From Eutreptiella sp. 'Long Island Sound 2002' (lineage: Eukaryota; Euglenozoa; Euglenophyceae; Eutreptiales; Eutreptiaceae): a stretch of DNA of 64,000 nucleotides. Every line of letters starts with the position of its first letter. The stretch's first letter is position 1. Positions 1 to 8,436 of the stretch are shown here, piece by piece. The notes beneath the pieces are model-generated. The model worked only from the letters and a program-made list of their open reading frames with translations. It was not told the origin of the DNA and did no database searches. A program made the position numbers and the translations under genes. The DNA lies in assembly GCA_964036045.1 (NCBI GenBank), contig OZ038382.1, forward strand, positions 154,596,265 through 154,660,264. The letters run 5' to 3'.

Positions 1-1
1 C

Positions 2-985
2 CTGCAGCGGGCCAACCTCCGTCCCAAGTGGGATGGAAAGGGTGAAACCGTGCACCACTACCTCCTGAAATGGAGAAGGTGGGAACGGTCAGTGGGGCGT
101 GCCCTGGGTGAGGAGGCCCGGATTGTGGAAATCATGGCCTCCATACCCCCGAAGATCGCCGGCCCCATTGAGGACCGCCATCTCCGCCGATGCCTCTCCT
201 ACAAGGAGGTAAAGGAGGAGGAGGAATGGGAGGCGAGGAATAAGACCAATGTAGATCTCTTCAGGGATACCTACAAGAGTACTGTGGTGCCGGCTCATTG
301 CACGGCATCACAACTCAGTGGAATCTTTGACGATTTCTGTTATTGGGGCAAGAGGGTGAGGGGAGGAGTCACCCTGGAGGACGCCAGCAAGGACTGGCTG
401 GACGCCCTCCGCCTGCACTCTGACTTGACCCGAAAGGTCATTGCAGAGCAAACTAAGTGCGGCCGGTCATTTGACTATGTCCGGCTGTACCTGTTTGTGC
501 AGGTCTACTTCCTGCAGCAGGAAAAAACCGATGAGCACCTGGCTCATTTGCGGAGGCGGCACCAGGGGTTCAAGGTGAACCAGCTGCAGGAAGGCCCCCC
601 TGACGAGGGGTATTCCACATCGCCTGCCGGGGTCCACAACCTGTTGCAGGATCCTGAGTACCCCCCCACTGCACAGGGAGAGAGTGACAGCCCACCAGCG
701 TCCCCTGACAAGGAGCTGGAAATCAATATTTTTGGGCAAAAAGTCACCAAGACTGGACCCCCCTGTAGTTTCTGTGGCTTCAAGGGTCACAAGGTGGAGA
801 CTTGCTACCGCAAGCATCCCCACCTACGACCGCCCGCAGGGGCCAAAAAGAAGGGTCGGAAGGAGGGACCCCCCTGCACGGGTTGTGGCAGCACTTGGCA
901 CAACCCGGATCAGTGTTGGAAACTCCATCCACACTTGAAGCCCCAGCCAAAGAAAGCTGCCAAACCCCCCCGGAAGCGAAATTAG
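2..985 (+). CDS. gag: Gag polyprotein of element A (5'-partial)
   Basis: The frame is open from base 2, so the true start is outside the window. This is the structural capsid/nucleocapsid protein of the retrotransposon, which would assemble cytoplasmic virus-like particles. Up to about residue 190 (counting from base 50) it is helical and charged, as in a capsid domain. It is followed by an acidic, Pro/Ser-rich linker. Two CCHC zinc knuckles of the form CX2CX4HX4C follow, at about residues 239-252 and 276-289, each continuing into a similar His-Pro-His tail, so they look duplicated. The C-terminus is Lys/Arg-rich, as expected for nucleic-acid binding. The frame ends in TAG at 983-985 and continues open in the same frame beyond it. 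Confidence 0.85.
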   Translation: MQRANLRPKWDGKGETVHHYLLKWRRWERSVGRALGEEARIVEIMASIPPKIAGPIEDRHLRRCLSYKEVKEEEEWEARNKTNVDLFRDTYKSTVVPAHCTASQLSGIFDDFCYWGKRVRGGVTLEDASKDWLDALRLHSDLTRKVIAEQTKCGRSFDYVRLYLFVQVYFLQQEKTDEHLAHLRRRHQGFKVNQLQEGPPDEGYSTSPAGVHNLLQDPEYPPTAQGESDSPPASPDKELEINIFGQKVTKTGPPCSFCGFKGHKVETCYRKHPHLRPPAGAKKKGRKEGPPCTGCGSTWHNPDQCWKLHPHLKPQPKKAAKPPRKRN

Positions 986-1032
986 AGGCGTGAGCGGACG
1001 CGACGGGGCGTAGGCCCGCTCACAGGACGCCC
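983..1032 (+). promoter_or_regulatory. Candidate stop-codon readthrough signal between gag and pol of element A (UAG plus pseudoknot)
   Basis: The gag stop TAG (983-985) is followed four bases later by a perfect 8-bp stem, 990-997 with 1016-1023. Part of its loop (1006-1011) is exactly complementary to 1027-1032 just downstream, which makes an H-type pseudoknot. The frame after TAG stays open to the B insertion at 1074 and, across it, into pol at 11843. Known comparison: the gammaretroviral gag-pol junction also uses UAG plus a downstream pseudoknot. The spacer (4 nt) and the last loop (3 nt) are shorter than usual, so the pseudoknot is a prediction; the in-frame stop itself is read directly. 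Confidence 0.6.
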
Positions 1033-1069
1033 AGGGTACCCCAGCCTGAGGGTTGACTGCCTGTGGGGT

Positions 1070-1074
1070 GAAAA
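1070..1074. repeat. Target-site duplication GAAAA, left of element B
   Basis: The five bases before the B 3' LTR are GAAAA and the five after its 5' LTR (11838-11842) are GAAAA. Five bp is the usual duplication for Ty3/gypsy integrases. Confidence 0.9.
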
Positions 1075-1606
1075 TGAAAGTGCTGCCCTGGGTCGATGTG
1101 GGTGCCGGAGGGCTCGGAGCCGGCAAGACCAGTGGGGCAGGCACGCGAGGAGTCTCCCTGGATGTTGTTATTGGGGTTGGAACCAGAGACACGGACACCA
1201 ACGGAGGCGAGAGCAGCGACAACAGAAGCAAGGTCCATGCTGATTGTGGTCCGGCAGAAAATCCCAGTCTATGAAGAAAATTGAGGGGAATTATTCTAAA
1301 TACATCTGAGTGTCCAAAACTGTCCGAATGAATTTAAATAATCCATTTATGTAAAATTGTATGGCCGATCTGGGCCGCGAGCGCGCGTCAACGGCAAATG
1401 GCGATTCCAGCTAAAATAGCGGAATGCGGCGGATTTACGGGAATTGGACCGCGGAATCAAATCCGGCATATCAGAAATATATAGGAAATATCCTGTGACT
1501 GAGCTGCGAGGCGGCAATTCCGCCGAAGCAAAGAAAATGACCAAAATGTAGCCAATCTGGGCAGAATGTCTGAAAATCTGAGCAGATGGGGCTAGCCGCA
1601 CTTACA
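1075..1606 (-). repeat. 3' LTR of element B (532 bp)
   Basis: Direct repeat of 11306-11837 at constant offset 10231 with no difference seen. It carries a second copy of the gag start, so a short frame beginning in it runs out of the LTR into element A and stops at 1020. Confidence 0.95.
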
Positions 1607-1621
1607 CTCCCCCTCCAAAAA
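1607..1621 (-). promoter_or_regulatory. Polypurine tract of element B
   Basis: On the minus strand a T5 run followed by GGAGGGGGAG abuts the 3' LTR. It is the primer position for plus-strand DNA synthesis. Confidence 0.8.
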
Positions 1622-3249
1622 CACACTGGGGTGTGTCGCTACGTCAACGAAGAACATAGTGCGGGTAAGTCCCAGAAAAACATAGAAATGTAGCCTCGAC
1701 GAGGCGAAATCTGCTTGATCTGACCTGAATTGGGCTGAATTGGCACTGAATCAGGGTGGATGAACCTGAAATGAGACAGAATGAGAAGTGACGAACAGTC
1801 CTCCGTGCAGTAAAACATTAGGTCACGGGCTAAAAAGCATGTAAACGTATCGAGAATCGATACCAAACCATGCATTGGTTGAGAATGAGGTAGATTATTG
1901 ATGGATTGAGTGGGGGGATCAAGAATTGGAGTGACATCTCAGCGCTCTGGCACAGTTTCGCTGTCGCGGGCACGCTACGGTGTCCTCGCCGAACTCTACA
2001 TCGTGTTATCCCGCTTTTGTCGTTCTGAAAAGTACAGCATGTGGCTCAGATTTGGCGCATCAGGCGGATGATCACAAGATTCAGCAAAATGAGAATGAAT
2101 TTGGGCAGAGATTGAAGGGATTAAGCAATCACAGAGCGGTAAAACAAATACACATGTAGTCTACAGACCCTAAGTGCACAGAAGATCATAAGCGTCAACG
2201 AAGTTAGCCAAAGCCGTCGACAGATCTTCGAGGAATGATGGGAGATGACAAGGAAATCAACCTAAATTGTCCTAACATGAGTAATTTCCCTGAGATGAAG
2301 GTGAAATGAAGCGGAATGCGTACAACTGAAACTACCAACACCTTCGTTTAGACTAAAGTTAATATATATTGTCGTTTATTCAGCTCAATTGTGCTTTCCG
2401 GCACGTTGGTTCGCGAGCATCTAACAGATTCTATCAAAATGTGGATCATGTGATGATGCATCATGATGGGACATGCTGGCCCTGGATCCTTGGCATGTAA
2501 CGCGCCGAAGGTTCGCTGAAGGCACTTTACTGACAGTATATAACTGAGAGACACCGAATTTACAGTGGCGGTGGTGTCAATCGACTTGGACAAGGCCAAT
2601 CTTTCGATGAAGTCCCACAAGACACTTGGATTCACCATTCTCGACAGTTTCTGGTCGAATTGAGCTCACATTGGCGTGTGCCAAAAATACAACGAAGCTT
2701 ACGGACTTCAGAGGTTGCTGTTAGAAGTCCCTAGAGCTCCTAGATGAAGATTGTCTGAACAATTGACGTCTGGGTTTCGTGCAACAGTGGCAGAATGATG
2801 GACAAACCTGAGAAATTCAAGGTAAATTTGAGGATCCTGGATCTGAATCTGGACTTTGGCGTCAGCATCACAGCAAATGAAGGTGAGATCTGAGTTCCTG
2901 GCGTCGCCTCTAGGGCAGCCAGTACTACAGGGGTTGCCTGTAGGGGTGAATGTCGCTGCGCAGCGTTTTGATTATGTACATTTGCTTCCATCTGCACGAG
3001 TAGCCAAATTCCAAAGATGCACAGACCAACAGAGACAAGATTACCCCGAATCTGCCTGAATTAAGCCTGAGTTTGGTTTTTTCTGAACACGGCAGCACAC
3101 TCCGTCAGCGTTTCTACGCCTTGTCTGCCGAACGGAGACCAAAGAAAAGTTGATTGACGTCAAATTATCAAACATTCGCAGTTCTCCACATCATGACATA
3201 AACAGAAAGAATGAACAGTGGGTTGAGCAGAATGTGGTAGGATGGCTTC
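1622..3249 (-). other. 3' noncoding region of element B
   Basis: 1.6 kb between the pol stop and the polypurine tract. No frame here encodes anything recognisable and no repeat structure was seen. Confidence 0.6.
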
Positions 3250-6200
3250 TCAATTCGGCCAAGCACGAATACAGGTGACCACCAACCTGTCTGGTCGGGC
3301 CCTGGTACGGCTTGGGCGCTGCAAATCAGCGGCCGAACTCGAAGCTTGGTCCTCATTTGGCTCCTGGGCTGGCCTGACCACAGGAGGGGGGATCGACGGA
3401 TCAGCCCTGGAATGTGGCTGCTGAGGGCCGTAAAAGGCTGGATCTCGATTCACCACAGGTCGTTTTCCGTCGCTCTCCACTTGTCTGTCTGGTTTCGACA
3501 AACAATCTGTCAGGAGTACACCAATTTCGGGGTGCTTCTTGAGGAAGTCTATGAACCCCTTGGTGTATCCATGGACAAAAGATTGGGCTGGTTCCCAGTT
3601 GTTGTGACTGGAATCAAAGCCCCTCCACTCACACAAAAATTCCCATTCGCCCTTGGCGTCACGTCTTGCTTCAACAATCCTCTTGAGTTCGTACTTTCCC
3701 CCTTCGATTACCCGATCGGACAAGTGTTTTGCAGTCCAAAAAAGAGGTTTAACTCGATCCTTAGGGGAGGGGATCTCTCTCTTGAGGCGATCGCCCGAAA
3801 CGTCAATTTCCCTGCTGACATCCACACGGATCCTCCACCTGTTCTCCCCAAGACGTGCTGTAACAGCAAATGGCCCCTCCCACAAGGGAAGAAGCTTGTC
3901 ATCTCCGTCCAGGGTGGTTTCGGATTTTCGAAGCCAAACTCGATCATCGACTTCAAAATTGTGGGGGTTTTTTCGACCTTGATTTTGAACCCAAAGCCAG
4001 TCAGCTTGATGCTTTTCGATTAATTTCGACACAGATTTATCTGCTCGTTGGACTTCGTCCAAAAACAGCGAAGCATCCTTACAGGGGCGAGGATTATTCA
4101 ACGGCATGTTCCACCAACACTTCTTTCGTCCAAAGACAATTTCATTTGGAGAAAGGCCATGATACAAAGGCGTGTTGTGGTAACGGCGAAGCAATGCGAA
4201 GAGAACTTCAAGCCAGTGGAAATCCTTCTCACTCGCGAGCTCCTTACGAAGCATATTTATAACAGAGCGGCCGGCTCTTTCGCCAGGCAGCGCTCGATGC
4301 GAGTGGATTTCACACCTGAGGTGGTGGATTCCAAGGCGAGCACACAATTCTCTCCACCATTCGGAGGTGTACTCTTTGCCTGAGTCCGTGACCACCTCGG
4401 ATGGGACGTCCCAGCCTCCCATCCAGGTCTGCGCGCACCACTTGGCGGCAGCCTTGCCAGTCATCGACTCAATGTTGCAAGGCAACACTTGAATGTAGCC
4501 GGAATGACGGCACTGAATAAGGAGCACACCATTGACTTTTTTGTTAGTCCAATGGCACTCTTCGTCATCGAGCTCACCGAGATAGAAGAAATCACTGGTG
4601 ACTCTGTTAAAGAGACGCTCCGGAATAGGATGAGGCCTCAGATGGCCGTGCTTCTTCGCGCTGGGAGGCGTCGAGACTGCACATTGGGCACATCCGGCAG
4701 CTACTTTCATGCAATGAGTGTAGAGCCTCGATCCAAACAACCTATGCTTAATCATCGACCACAGTCGACGGCCATGTGCGTGGGGGGACTCCCATTTGTG
4801 CCACCAGTTTAACACTCGGGGGGCTAGGGCGTCTGGCACACACAATTTACCCTCCATCCACAGCTTCCCCCCATCCAACGAGTACTCAGGAAAAATCCCA
4901 TCCCTGTGAGCATCTTTGGATTTGAGATTTCCAAAGACCTCTTTAAACATGGGATCCTGCAGGTAATCGGACGTCCAGTCTCGGATGATAAGGGAATCCT
5001 TAGGCAGGGGTGGAGTTTTGGCCGGATCTCGGCGCTTAATGCCCTCGATCAACCGAAATCGATTTACTCGTCGGGTGTAGTCAAACCGTTTCACACTCCC
5101 TGTGGAGGGATCGGTGACATTTTCCACGACTTTCATCGTTTTGGTGCAGATCTCGTGAGCATGCGCCGGATCTGTGATGGCCGTGATGTCGTGACACGGC
5201 AATGCGTGCTGTTTAACAGCGCACTGCATGCATGCACGTCGAATGAGTTTCTTTTCTTCCTGATCCCATTCGATGATGACATGGCGGTCCTGCTCCGTAC
5301 CATGGATGTTGGTACTTTGCAGCCCCTCTGAGGCGGGGTAAGCCCATCGGCTCAGAGCATCCGCTACCGTGTTGTGTTTTCCAGGCAAATACGACACATG
5401 GAGGTCAAACAGAGAGAGAAATTCGTGCCATCTGGCCCGTCGACCAGCTGGGCTCGCGACAGTATCAATGTGTTCAGTGGCCCAATACTCCAGAGATCGA
5501 TGATCCGTCAGGACCTCGACTCGATTGGTGCCCACCCACGATTGGTACTTTTTTAGAGCGCAAATTATGGCATACGTTTCTTGCTCACGCGGCGACCATT
5601 GCATTTGGCGTGGGGCTAGCTTCCGTGACCAAAATGCAAGAGGGTAATGATCGCCGGTGGCTTCATCAACCTGTTCAAGGACAGCTCCGATCGCGTACCT
5701 AGATGCGTCGGTTCTAATGTAGAAGGGTCGGTCAAATTGGGGCACATGCAACGTGGCGACTTCGCAGAGGGCTGCCTTCAAGTGATGGAAGGCCTCCTCG
5801 CACTCGTCAGTCCACTTGACACGAACCTTTGAACCTGCCTTGCCTGCATCTCTCCCTACCTTCAGTAATTCAGTGAGGGGGGCAGCAAATTTGGCATAAT
5901 TCGGCACAAAAGTGTGGTAAAAATTGCAACAACCTAGGAATCCTCGCAACTCCGTGATCGTCTCAGGGCGCTTCCACTTCTGAATAGCGACGAGCTTCCC
6001 TGGACTGGGTCGTCGAGTGCCATTCTCTAGGAGAGAACCACAAAATTCGACTGATTTTAAAAATAATTTTCCCTTCTTTGGCCCACAGATCAGCTGATTG
6101 GCGTCAAGAATATCCAAAACTTGGTTCAGCTGCTTCTCATGTAGGGCCACCAGCTCGGCTTCGGTCAGTCCCTCCCCCTCCGTCGCGATGATTATGTCAT

Positions 6201-8325
6201 CTATGTACACACTCACGAAGGCACGAAGCTCAGGATGGGTTGTGAACAGCACATCCTCCATCATTCTTTGAAAAAATGAGGGGGCGTTCTTCAATCCCAT
6301 GGGCATGACGGTCCACTGGACTGGGCCACATGGCGTGCACATACAGGTAAGAGGTCTGCTGTCCTTCCTCAACGGCATTTGGTGAAAGCCGTGACGGAGA
6401 TCCAGCACAGAGAACAAACGACCTCTTGCCCTCTTGGCGATTTCCTCCTCAATGAGGGGCAGGGGGTGTGAATCCGCCTTTGTTTCGGCGTTGAGATTAC
6501 GAAAATCAACCACCATTCGCCAACCATCAATGGTGTTCTGGTCTGCAGGCGGTGGCTTCGGGACTGTGAAGGGTGAACAGCACCATTCGCTGGTCATACA
6601 ACCCTCAAGCCAACCAAATTCCCTGAGATTTCTCTCGATGATTTTTCTGAGAATCTCATGTTTGTGTCCATGATTTTCATAAGGGCGCTGTTTTTTTGCC
6701 TTGTACCCTTCACGAAGCTCGATGAAGGCTTCACCGAACTGTCCACGGACAGGGGGATCTTTGATCAACTTTCCTGAAAGGGTTGTATCCTTCCGTTCCT
6801 CAAAAATCTTTTCTCTTGACCTCGAACACAATTCAGTGTCCACCTGATCGCCAGGAATTACTGTCGAAAAAACTTTGGCGACTTCTTCGGCTTTGGCAGG
6901 CAGAATCTTCTTACGGATGTCCCTAAACAGGTCCGTATCAACTGCCTCCTGAAGATAGGTGGGTCGTGTGCCGAAATCCCAGAGATTTTCCTCGCGATCC
7001 AGCTCCTCGAAAGGATCCATGAAAGCTTCCACAGGGGGTTTTTCATAAAAAACTCTGAATTTGCGGCGCGATTGGGGATTTTTCCTCGCCCGTGCACTGA
7101 AGATTCTTTTCGATGTCGACCGTATGGGTGAAGAGGGAGCCGAGGCGGATCCATTGGTCGTTGAATCACCTTGGGTATCTGACGAACAAAAATCAGAAAA
7201 AATAGATTCATCATCAGTACCACGCTCAACCTCAGATTCAGACCCAACACAGGAATCTGTACTAGAATCAGCAGAATTAGAGTCAGAAAGCTTTCCATCC
7301 ACCAGGAATGCAAGCGAACTCCAGGAGCGCTGTGGCAGGGGACCTGTGTCGTCTCTGGCATACAGCTTAATCTTCCTGGGAAGTTCGATGTAATCTACAC
7401 AAATGTCCTGTAATTCCTGAAACCAAGGCTTGTCGTCCCACAAGGGCACAACCAAAATTGCCTGGGTTTTATCTTGCTTGATTTTGTGGATGACCTGCTG
7501 GATTAAGTGAAACGGAGGATTAATCCACAACTTCTTGTCCCATCTGTGGGTCCAAGCGTCGCTGAAGTGCTTGTCAAAGCGCTTGTTCGTGCGGTTAGCA
7601 AATGCATCATACTGGGGCCAAAAAGAATGGTGTTCATGAAAGTATTCACAAATTGCATCGCGCCATTTGTCGACAACTCTGTAAGATGAAGAGTGCCAGC
7701 GCGAAGGGCGTCGTGGCTGGGAGTCCCTACGAAGACATTCTAACTCTTGGGAGTAATCGGCACTCCCATTCACCTCTGCAATGGTGACATCTTCACCAAA
7801 TTTTGGTGTCACTCTTTGCTTCAAAAATTCTTCTGCACTTTTAAACCCTGCGTGCAAAAAACGAAATTCAGGACGCTCCAAGGGACCTGACTCCAGCAAA
7901 AAACAACGACGATGACCTACGGGCGCTACCCTGTTCTTGCGAAGCCAAGGATGCCCCAAATAAAGGTCATATTTTATGTCAGCACGGTAGAAGTAGTCAT
8001 CCTTAAGGACAACTTCTTCCACATTTTGCTCTTCCCAAAGGTCTTGAGCGACCAAATGGGTTGATATATAACAACCGCGTTGCCCACCTGCGAGAGAATG
8101 TCCAGAAACTCCCTCGAGGGTAACAGGATGAGGCGACTCGAACACGCAGTCGTCGGGTAAGAATGCATTGGATTGGAGATTTACCTCCGATCCATTATCA
8201 CACAAACAAGTGGCGAGGTGGAAATTTCCCTTGCAATCAGAGACCCACAGCTTTGTGACAAACTGACGAGCCCTGTGCTTGGACTGTACACCAACCTCAT
8301 CCACTACAGCAGAAGGATCCGTCAC
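3250..8325 (-). CDS. pol: Pol polyprotein of element B (protease, methyltransferase-like, RT, RNase H, integrase, chromodomain)
   Basis: At least 1691 residues without a break; the frame is open up to the gag UAG at 8434-8436, so pol is probably translated as Gag-Pol, and the GTG at 8325 is only a formal start. Protease-like region at residues 30-160 with D-N-G-S at about 43 instead of D-T/S-G. Methyltransferase-like block at about 215-345 with NPPF at 7510-7521 and a V-V-P strand after it. RT with the YIDD box at 6196-6207. RNase H with T-D-A-S and T-D-H-R-S motifs, ending at an A-D-A-L-S-R-W motif. Integrase with a zinc region, D, D and E catalytic residues. C-terminal chromodomain at about residues 1555-1605, expected to steer integration to chromatin. 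Stop is TGA. Confidence 0.93.
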   Translation of the reverse strand: MTDPSAVVDEVGVQSKHRARQFVTKLWVSDCKGNFHLATCLCDNGSEVNLQSNAFLPDDCVFESPHPVTLEGVSGHSLAGGQRGCYISTHLVAQDLWEEQNVEEVVLKDDYFYRADIKYDLYLGHPWLRKNRVAPVGHRRCFLLESGPLERPEFRFLHAGFKSAEEFLKQRVTPKFGEDVTIAEVNGSADYSQELECLRRDSQPRRPSRWHSSSYRVVDKWRDAICEYFHEHHSFWPQYDAFANRTNKRFDKHFSDAWTHRWDKKLWINPPFHLIQQVIHKIKQDKTQAILVVPLWDDKPWFQELQDICVDYIELPRKIKLYARDDTGPLPQRSWSSLAFLVDGKLSDSNSADSSTDSCVGSESEVERGTDDESIFSDFCSSDTQGDSTTNGSASAPSSPIRSTSKRIFSARARKNPQSRRKFRVFYEKPPVEAFMDPFEELDREENLWDFGTRPTYLQEAVDTDLFRDIRKKILPAKAEEVAKVFSTVIPGDQVDTELCSRSREKIFEERKDTTLSGKLIKDPPVRGQFGEAFIELREGYKAKKQRPYENHGHKHEILRKIIERNLREFGWLEGCMTSEWCCSPFTVPKPPPADQNTIDGWRMVVDFRNLNAETKADSHPLPLIEEEIAKRARGRLFSVLDLRHGFHQMPLRKDSRPLTCMCTPCGPVQWTVMPMGLKNAPSFFQRMMEDVLFTTHPELRAFVSVYIDDIIIATEGEGLTEAELVALHEKQLNQVLDILDANQLICGPKKGKLFLKSVEFCGSLLENGTRRPSPGKLVAIQKWKRPETITELRGFLGCCNFYHTFVPNYAKFAAPLTELLKVGRDAGKAGSKVRVKWTDECEEAFHHLKAALCEVATLHVPQFDRPFYIRTDASRYAIGAVLEQVDEATGDHYPLAFWSRKLAPRQMQWSPREQETYAIICALKKYQSWVGTNRVEVLTDHRSLEYWATEHIDTVASPAGRRARWHEFLSLFDLHVSYLPGKHNTVADALSRWAYPASEGLQSTNIHGTEQDRHVIIEWDQEEKKLIRRACMQCAVKQHALPCHDITAITDPAHAHEICTKTMKVVENVTDPSTGSVKRFDYTRRVNRFRLIEGIKRRDPAKTPPLPKDSLIIRDWTSDYLQDPMFKEVFGNLKSKDAHRDGIFPEYSLDGGKLWMEGKLCVPDALAPRVLNWWHKWESPHAHGRRLWSMIKHRLFGSRLYTHCMKVAAGCAQCAVSTPPSAKKHGHLRPHPIPERLFNRVTSDFFYLGELDDEECHWTNKKVNGVLLIQCRHSGYIQVLPCNIESMTGKAAAKWCAQTWMGGWDVPSEVVTDSGKEYTSEWWRELCARLGIHHLRCEIHSHRALPGERAGRSVINMLRKELASEKDFHWLEVLFALLRRYHNTPLYHGLSPNEIVFGRKKCWWNMPLNNPRPCKDASLFLDEVQRADKSVSKLIEKHQADWLWVQNQGRKNPHNFEVDDRVWLRKSETTLDGDDKLLPLWEGPFAVTARLGENRWRIRVDVSREIDVSGDRLKREIPSPKDRVKPLFWTAKHLSDRVIEGGKYELKRIVEARRDAKGEWEFLCEWRGFDSSHNNWEPAQSFVHGYTKGFIDFLKKHPEIGVLLTDCLSKPDRQVESDGKRPVVNRDPAFYGPQQPHSRADPSIPPPVVRPAQEPNEDQASSSAADLQRPSRTRARPDRLVVTCIRAWPN

Positions 8326-8398
8326 CGGATCCAGGGGAGAGGAGACAAGCGACCCTACATCAAGTAATGGTCGATCAGGAATTTGGGGATCATGCCTG

Positions 8399-8436
8399 AA
8401 ATCGCCTGGGGAGGGGCGATTTTCGTGGCTCCCCTA
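8399..8436 (-). promoter_or_regulatory. Gag UAG stop and downstream hairpin of element B, candidate readthrough signal
   Basis: Gag ends at TAG (8436-8434). Eleven bases downstream on the minus strand is a perfect 8-bp stem, 8422-8415 with 8406-8399, with an 8-base loop. The frame beyond TAG has no other stop before the pol domains. The first base after UAG is G. Readthrough is inferred from the same-frame layout and from the same layout in elements A and C. Confidence 0.55.

Noticed and set aside
1347-1601. 84-codon frame present in both B LTRs
   Set aside because: Its duplication is due to the LTR repeat. It lies in the promoter part and has no recognisable protein features.
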